DNA from: Bacteroidota bacterium
Lineage (GTDB): Bacteria > Bacteroidota > Bacteroidia > Bacteroidales > Porphyromonadaceae
NCBI GenBank assembly: GCA_023396255.1
Contig: JAEWWU010000009.1
Span: 1-37,695 of the forward strand
Direction: 5' to 3'
DNA: 37,695 bases
Shown: piece after piece, positions 34,657 to 37,695 of the stretch
How the letters are laid out: the number at the start of each line of letters is the position of its first letter
Position numbering within the stretch: position 1 is the first letter of the stretch
Program-made: the position numbers and the translations under genes
Notes under the pieces: generated by a model
Seen by the model: the letters and a program-made list of their open reading frames with translations, nothing else
Told to the model about the DNA's origin: nothing
Database searches by the model: none

Positions 34657-35025
34657 TCAGAGCCCTATCTTTTCGAGAAATCGTTCTCGAGAAACAATAA
34701 ATCGCTCGTGCGTACACTCTGCCACAGTGCCGGCAGAATCAGCAGCTGTAATTGAAAAGACTAACTTACGTCCCTCACAAGAGACCAAGCACGCTTCAAC
34801 CGCAATCGTATCTCCAACCGGAGTTGCATGCAAATGGTTCGTTGAAATATTGATCCCAACAGTTGTTTGCCCCTCCTCCTGCAAATTTTCTCGGGCCAAG
34901 AGCATAGCACAATTCTCCATAAAAGAAACCAGAGCCGGTGTACTTAGAACCGGCATATCTCCGGAGCCAACCACCTCTGCACTATGCACTGTGGTCACGA
35001 TATAACTTTTCGTTAAACTTTTCAT
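34657..35025 (-). CDS. Hotdog-fold thioesterase, FlK-like
   Basis: 122 aa. The segment STPALVSFMENCAMLL (28-43), then STNHLHATPVG (61-71) matches the fluoroacetyl-CoA thioesterase (FlK) family; Thr29, Glu37 and His64 fall at spacings very close to the FlK catalytic Thr42, Glu50 and His76. It would hydrolyse a short acyl-CoA; the real substrate is unknown, and fluoroacetyl-CoA is unlikely in this setting. It lies 23 bases after the kinase gene and upstream of the methylmalonyl-CoA genes, which may point to a CoA-thioester housekeeping role (inference). Confidence 0.82.
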   Translation of the reverse strand: MKSLTKSYIVTTVHSAEVVGSGDMPVLSTPALVSFMENCAMLLARENLQEEGQTTVGINISTNHLHATPVGDTIAVEACLVSCEGRKLVFSITAADSAGTVAECTHERFIVSRERFLEKIGL

Positions 35026-35048
35026 TCTACTTTTCTTATGGTATAGTT

Positions 35049-35615
35049 CTAAGATTCTTTTTCACAGGCCTCTTTGTAAGCTGACAAAATTTTAGAGGCG
35101 ACCTCTTTCGGTGTATACCCGCCAGTATCTATCACCAAGTCATAGTTTTCCGTGGCTTCCAAATCCACCTTATAAAGTTGTTTGTATCTGAGTAACTCAC
35201 TCTTACGTCGCTGTTGAATACGCTCTCGGGCTTCTTCGTCGTTGTTATAAGTCTCATTAAGACGAGCCGAATCTTGAAAAATTCGCTGTGCTGCAATGCT
35301 ATCGTCTACAATCAAAGCCACCTTAAACGATGATGGCACAAAATGCCACGCTAAACGAGAATCGAAGATATAAGGTAACTCCTCTTTGCCCATCGCCGTA
35401 ACACGATTGTCCAACTCATAATCCAACTCCGGATGTTGCTCCATATAGATGTTGAATTGAGTAGTATCCATATTGTATTCCTGCGCCATCTTACGCAAGA
35501 TCCCTCCTACCGAAACGACAGGATACCCCAATTCTTCGTGAAGGAGAGATGACACAACACTCTTTCCACTACCCAAACTACCGGTTATAGTGATGTGCTT
35601 TGCTTTTGTTGCCAT
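35049..35615 (-). CDS. Cytidylate kinase-like P-loop kinase
   Basis: 188 aa. The Walker A motif GSLGSGKS is at 12-19. The layout resembles CMP kinase-like proteins: SVGGILRKMAQEYN, DYELDNRVTAMGKEE, FDSRLAWHFVP, then ARLNETYNNDEEARERIQQRRKSELLRYKQLYKVDLEATENYDLVIDTGGYTPKEVASKIL. It phosphorylates a nucleotide or similar small molecule; it is divergent from canonical Cmk. ATG 35615 (MATKAKH) is chosen because the predicted -7 box lies at 35645-35652, inside the longer version of the frame. The 3' partner is the thioesterase. Confidence 0.8.
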   Translation of the reverse strand: MATKAKHITITGSLGSGKSVVSSLLHEELGYPVVSVGGILRKMAQEYNMDTTQFNIYMEQHPELDYELDNRVTAMGKEELPYIFDSRLAWHFVPSSFKVALIVDDSIAAQRIFQDSARLNETYNNDEEARERIQQRRKSELLRYKQLYKVDLEATENYDLVIDTGGYTPKEVASKILSAYKEACEKES

Positions 35616-35644
35616 AATCAACCTATACATAGATTTTCCACGGA

Positions 35645-35652
35645 CAAAGATA
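35645..35652 (-). promoter_or_regulatory. Predicted -7 element of the kinase-thioesterase genes
   Basis: Reads TATCTTTG on the minus strand, 29 bases before ATG 35615. No good -33 element at the normal distance. Confidence 0.5.
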
Positions 35653-35854
35653 ATTATTTCCCTCACATTCTTCTCTCCATTCCAAAAGCCTTGTGCTTCC
35701 TCTTTGCACAGGAAACCTCGAATCACTACCGAGTAAAATAAAAAACATTATATCCGCCCTTCCGTATTGCTTTGGAAAAAATAAGTGACAAACTTTGGGG
35801 TTCACGCCGGTGAAGAAGTATTTGAAATTTGCTCAGATAACCCCTCTATTTGCT

Positions 35855-35922
35855 TGGACAAAAAATATTTTTCCTTCGGACGAAATAAAAAATAGTAGGG
35901 AATTACCAGAAATTAGTTCCTC
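35855..35922 (+). repeat. Palindromic intergenic repeat, partial copy C
   Basis: Matches the central part of copies A and B: an AAAATATTTTTC block, GGACGAAATAAAAAATAG, then the hairpin-like AGGGAATTACC...TTAGTTCC (35897-35920). The outer inverted ends are degraded or missing. Same orientation as copy B. Confidence 0.65.
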
Positions 35923-36043
35923 TTTAATTTTTCGATTCTGGACTAACCTACTGAGGATTAGAGTGTTACCGTTTTAGGATAGATGAATAGGTAACGATTT
36001 AGAAATGAGCGGAGTGCTTTGAGGTATATTGTTTTGAATAGCT

Positions 36044-36106
36044 AAAGAACGCTCACTATTATCACTTGCAAAGGTACAGATTTGCGAGCGAAAGTGAGCG
36101 TTCTTT
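36044..36106. repeat. 14-bp inverted repeat enclosing a promoter-like motif
   Basis: AAAGAACGCTCACT (36044-36057) and its exact reverse complement AGTGAGCGTTCTTT (36093-36106) flank 35 bases. Within these, the minus strand reads TACCTTTG (36069-36076), a TAnnTTTG element pointing left; no -33 element is evident. It lies just downstream of the relaxase gene. It may be a transcription-end hairpin, a regulatory site or a recombination site. Confidence 0.6.
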
Positions 36107-36142
36107 CGTGATTTTCTTCTTTGAGAAGAGAGAATTTGTTTC

Positions 36143-37147
36143 CTACATCCTTCGTCCCCGTTTCTTTTTCTTGTTGGCTTCGTGGCGCAGTCTCCGCTGG
36201 AAGGCGGTCTCGGCATAATCCTCTCCGTGGACTTGGAAGTCCAACACTCCGCCAATACCCGATGCAATCCCTTCGGTAACCTCTACTACACTCTCAACAA
36301 GACTTGGTTCAGGGCTTTGTGGTGGCTGTAGTTTTTCTTCCTGTAAAGGTTCTTTCGGTTGATAAATCGGAACAGAAGAGTGATAGGGAGCGATACAGGA
36401 AAGTCCGAATTGCTTCAACAGAGAGTTATATCCAAACTCTCGTCCTATCTCCGAAGCCTTGAACGTCTGCCCCTCAAAAAGAAACTTCAGTCCATAGACG
36501 CTGCCTTTCTTGTTCTTCATCGCTTCAACGGTTACTCCTTGTTGTCCTAATTCATATCGAAAGGAAGCATAGCCATTCAATCCGCCATTCGTATATTTCC
36601 CTAACAATCCGTAAGCCATTGTTCGTAGTTTCTCCCTGCTCGCCTCCCGTGTTTGATTGGCTCTCGGCTTTTGATGCCATTTCTCTGCCCGCATCTCATT
36701 GGCAATGGTCAGCCCGTGCTTGCGACTCAATTCCTCTGCTACTCGTGCTGCCTTGTTGCTCACAAAGGTCGTATCATAAACCACCCCGTTCATACTCATC
36801 CGATTAGCAATGACATGAATGTGCAGATTGTCGGTGTCCTTATGCATAACGGCTACCACCTGATGCTCCTGCAAATTCATCGCTTGGATAAATTCACAGG
36901 CTATCCCTTGGAGCTTCTTCCAATTCATTCCTGCTTCATCTTTCGGAGCGATACCGATTTCCATCCGCAGGAACTTGTTGCGACAACGACTGTTGAACCG
37001 ATTGACAAGGTTCATCTCTTCGTAGATTCTCTCTGCCGTATCTCCACAAAGGTTCTGGATTAAGAGCTTATTCTTGAGCTTCGTTTCTCGGAAGATATAC
37101 TCCAACGCCGTCTTACCGTGCGCTATGGCTTTGCACTTAGCGATCAT
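36143..37147 (-). CDS. Relaxase/mobilization nuclease (MOBP type)
   Basis: 334 aa. The relaxase histidine triad is clear: MHKDTDNLHIHVIANR, with His102, His109, His111 and Asn115. The N-terminal segment (KAIAHGKTALEYIF) may hold the catalytic tyrosine. A C-terminal Pro/Glu-rich tail ends in a basic cluster (ANKKKKRGRRM). Relaxases nick oriT and pilot the strand into the recipient; this one probably depends on a helper element for the transfer channel, since no such genes are visible. Its start overlaps the MobC-like gene by 11 bases. Base composition looks richer in G+C than the chromosomal genes to the left, consistent with acquisition. Confidence 0.9.
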   Translation of the reverse strand: MIAKCKAIAHGKTALEYIFRETKLKNKLLIQNLCGDTAERIYEEMNLVNRFNSRCRNKFLRMEIGIAPKDEAGMNWKKLQGIACEFIQAMNLQEHQVVAVMHKDTDNLHIHVIANRMSMNGVVYDTTFVSNKAARVAEELSRKHGLTIANEMRAEKWHQKPRANQTREASREKLRTMAYGLLGKYTNGGLNGYASFRYELGQQGVTVEAMKNKKGSVYGLKFLFEGQTFKASEIGREFGYNSLLKQFGLSCIAPYHSSVPIYQPKEPLQEEKLQPPQSPEPSLVESVVEVTEGIASGIGGVLDFQVHGEDYAETAFQRRLRHEANKKKKRGRRM

Positions 37148-37541
37148 TGCGCTTGATATTTAGAACATCATATACCTCGTCCGTAATACGATACCGAGGG
37201 CTATAGAATCGCTCGAAAGCGTGTAGCGAGATGCAAGAAATGTTCTTGGCAATGGCAACCCAAGAGGGGTCTTTCGTCTTAATCAAGTTGGAAATATGAC
37301 TGAAAAAGTAGCTGACCCGTTGCAAGACCCGAATGGCTTCCCGTTCGTGTTCTCCCAATTGAGGAACGGCAACAATCTCCCCCGTAAGCAATGCCTCCCG
37401 ACAGAACTCGGAGAGCCTTTTACCCGTCCGTTCCGCTCGCTTTTGTATCCTTACTTTCTCCTCTTCGGAGCAGCGTATCCGAAGAATTTGGGTCTTATTA
37501 TCCCCCTTGTTTCTTTTCTCTTTATCTGTTTTGGGTTTCAT
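37137..37541 (-). CDS. MobC-like relaxosome accessory protein
   Basis: 134 aa. A basic N-terminus (KPKTDKEKRNKGDNKTQ) is followed by ILRIRCSEEEKVRIQKRAERTGKRLSEFCREALLTGEIV, a ribbon-helix-helix DNA-binding segment, then the LQRVSYFFSHISNLI region seen in MobC-family proteins. Such proteins bind oriT and open the DNA for the relaxase. It is directly upstream of, and overlaps, the relaxase gene, and lies next to the palindromic region that is the likely oriT. Confidence 0.82.
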   Translation of the reverse strand: MKPKTDKEKRNKGDNKTQILRIRCSEEEKVRIQKRAERTGKRLSEFCREALLTGEIVAVPQLGEHEREAIRVLQRVSYFFSHISNLIKTKDPSWVAIAKNISCISLHAFERFYSPRYRITDEVYDVLNIKRNDR

Positions 37542-37695
37542 ATTAGTTTGTTTATTAAGGCATTCCGACCGATGAGAACGAAGTGATTACGGCTCCTCCC
37601 CCGAGTGAAGCGGTAAAGGGGACAAGCGCAGTTTGTAGCTACAAACTGACGTCTTGCAATGTTACTGATGGAATACCTTCGCATATACTATGCTT
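37542..37695. other. Probable oriT region with 20-bp palindrome
   Basis: The 154 bases upstream of the MobC-like gene contain a perfect 20-bp palindrome at 37629-37648 (half site CAGTTTGTAG) and a second potential stem, CCCC near 37600 with GGGG at 37617-37620. Position before mobC and relaxase genes is where oriT sits in many mobilizable elements. The nick site cannot be assigned from sequence alone. Confidence 0.5.

Larger units (their letters stand above)
35653..36142. other. Junction region between chromosomal genes and mobilization module
   Basis: About 490 bases without a gene. It contains partial repeat copy C (35855-35922) and the 14-bp inverted repeat (36044-36106). One end of the integrated element should lie here or near here, but I could not identify an att site, a target duplication or a terminal repeat. 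Confidence 0.5.

Noticed and set aside
1..37695. CRISPR array or other short regularly spaced repeats
   Set aside because: No series of three or more evenly spaced repeats was seen; the only close repeats are the nrdJ pair and the tRNA pair.

Overview
The window looks like chromosome of an anaerobic member of the Bacteroidota, most likely Porphyromonas or a close relative (inference from gene content and order; no search was run). Four features support this. Promoters fit the Bacteroidota consensus TTG-N19-23-TAnnTTTG rather than -35/-10 boxes. The ribonucleotide reductases are class II (B12) and class III (glycyl radical). There is a complete bat (Bacteroides aerotolerance) operon. There is also a sodium-pumping methylmalonyl-CoA decarboxylase operon, typical of succinate/propionate fermenters.

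Layout, left to right. (1) 1-1.2 kb: the 3' end of pntB, a terminator, and a diacylglycerol-kinase-type lipid kinase. (2) 1.3-7.1 kb, minus strand: nrdJ, nrdD and nrdG supply dNTPs without oxygen; the nrdJ leader carries two near-identical 26-bp direct repeats. (3) 7.5-16.5 kb, minus strand: an EamA transporter, then a tightly packed unit of eight genes read from 16.46 kb down to 8.8 kb: a membrane protein, batA, batB, batC, batD, batE, a PAP2 phosphatase and a divergent Fur-family regulator. (4) 17.0-22.7 kb, plus strand: ileS, a DksA-like gene, lspA, a DUF4296-type lipoprotein and a small ORF. (5) 22.8-29.5 kb, plus strand: two identical tRNA-Val(TAC) genes, a MarR regulator with a long-chain acyl-CoA ligase, prfB with the classic programmed +1 frameshift, topB and a conserved unknown. 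(6) 29.5-34.5 kb, minus strand: methylmalonyl-CoA epimerase and all five decarboxylase subunits (alpha, delta, epsilon, biotin carrier, beta); a bidirectional terminator separates this from topB. (7) 34.6-35.7 kb, minus strand: a P-loop kinase and a FlK-like thioesterase. (8) 36.1-37.7 kb, minus strand: a mobilization module (MobC-like protein and MOBP-type relaxase) with a palindromic oriT-like region, the edge of an integrated mobilizable element that continues past the window.

Signals not explained by the genes: a ~100-bp palindromic intergenic repeat present three times (8.66-8.76, 16.56-16.66 and, partly, 35.86-35.92 kb); a C9 homopolymer in the batD signal-peptide codons, where loss of one C creates an immediate stop; the nrdJ leader repeats; a Fur homologue lacking the usual sensor histidines; a lamin-tail domain fused to the decarboxylase delta subunit; and a 14-bp inverted repeat enclosing a promoter-like motif beside the relaxase gene. 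I saw no CRISPR array, rRNA, integrase or intact insertion sequence.
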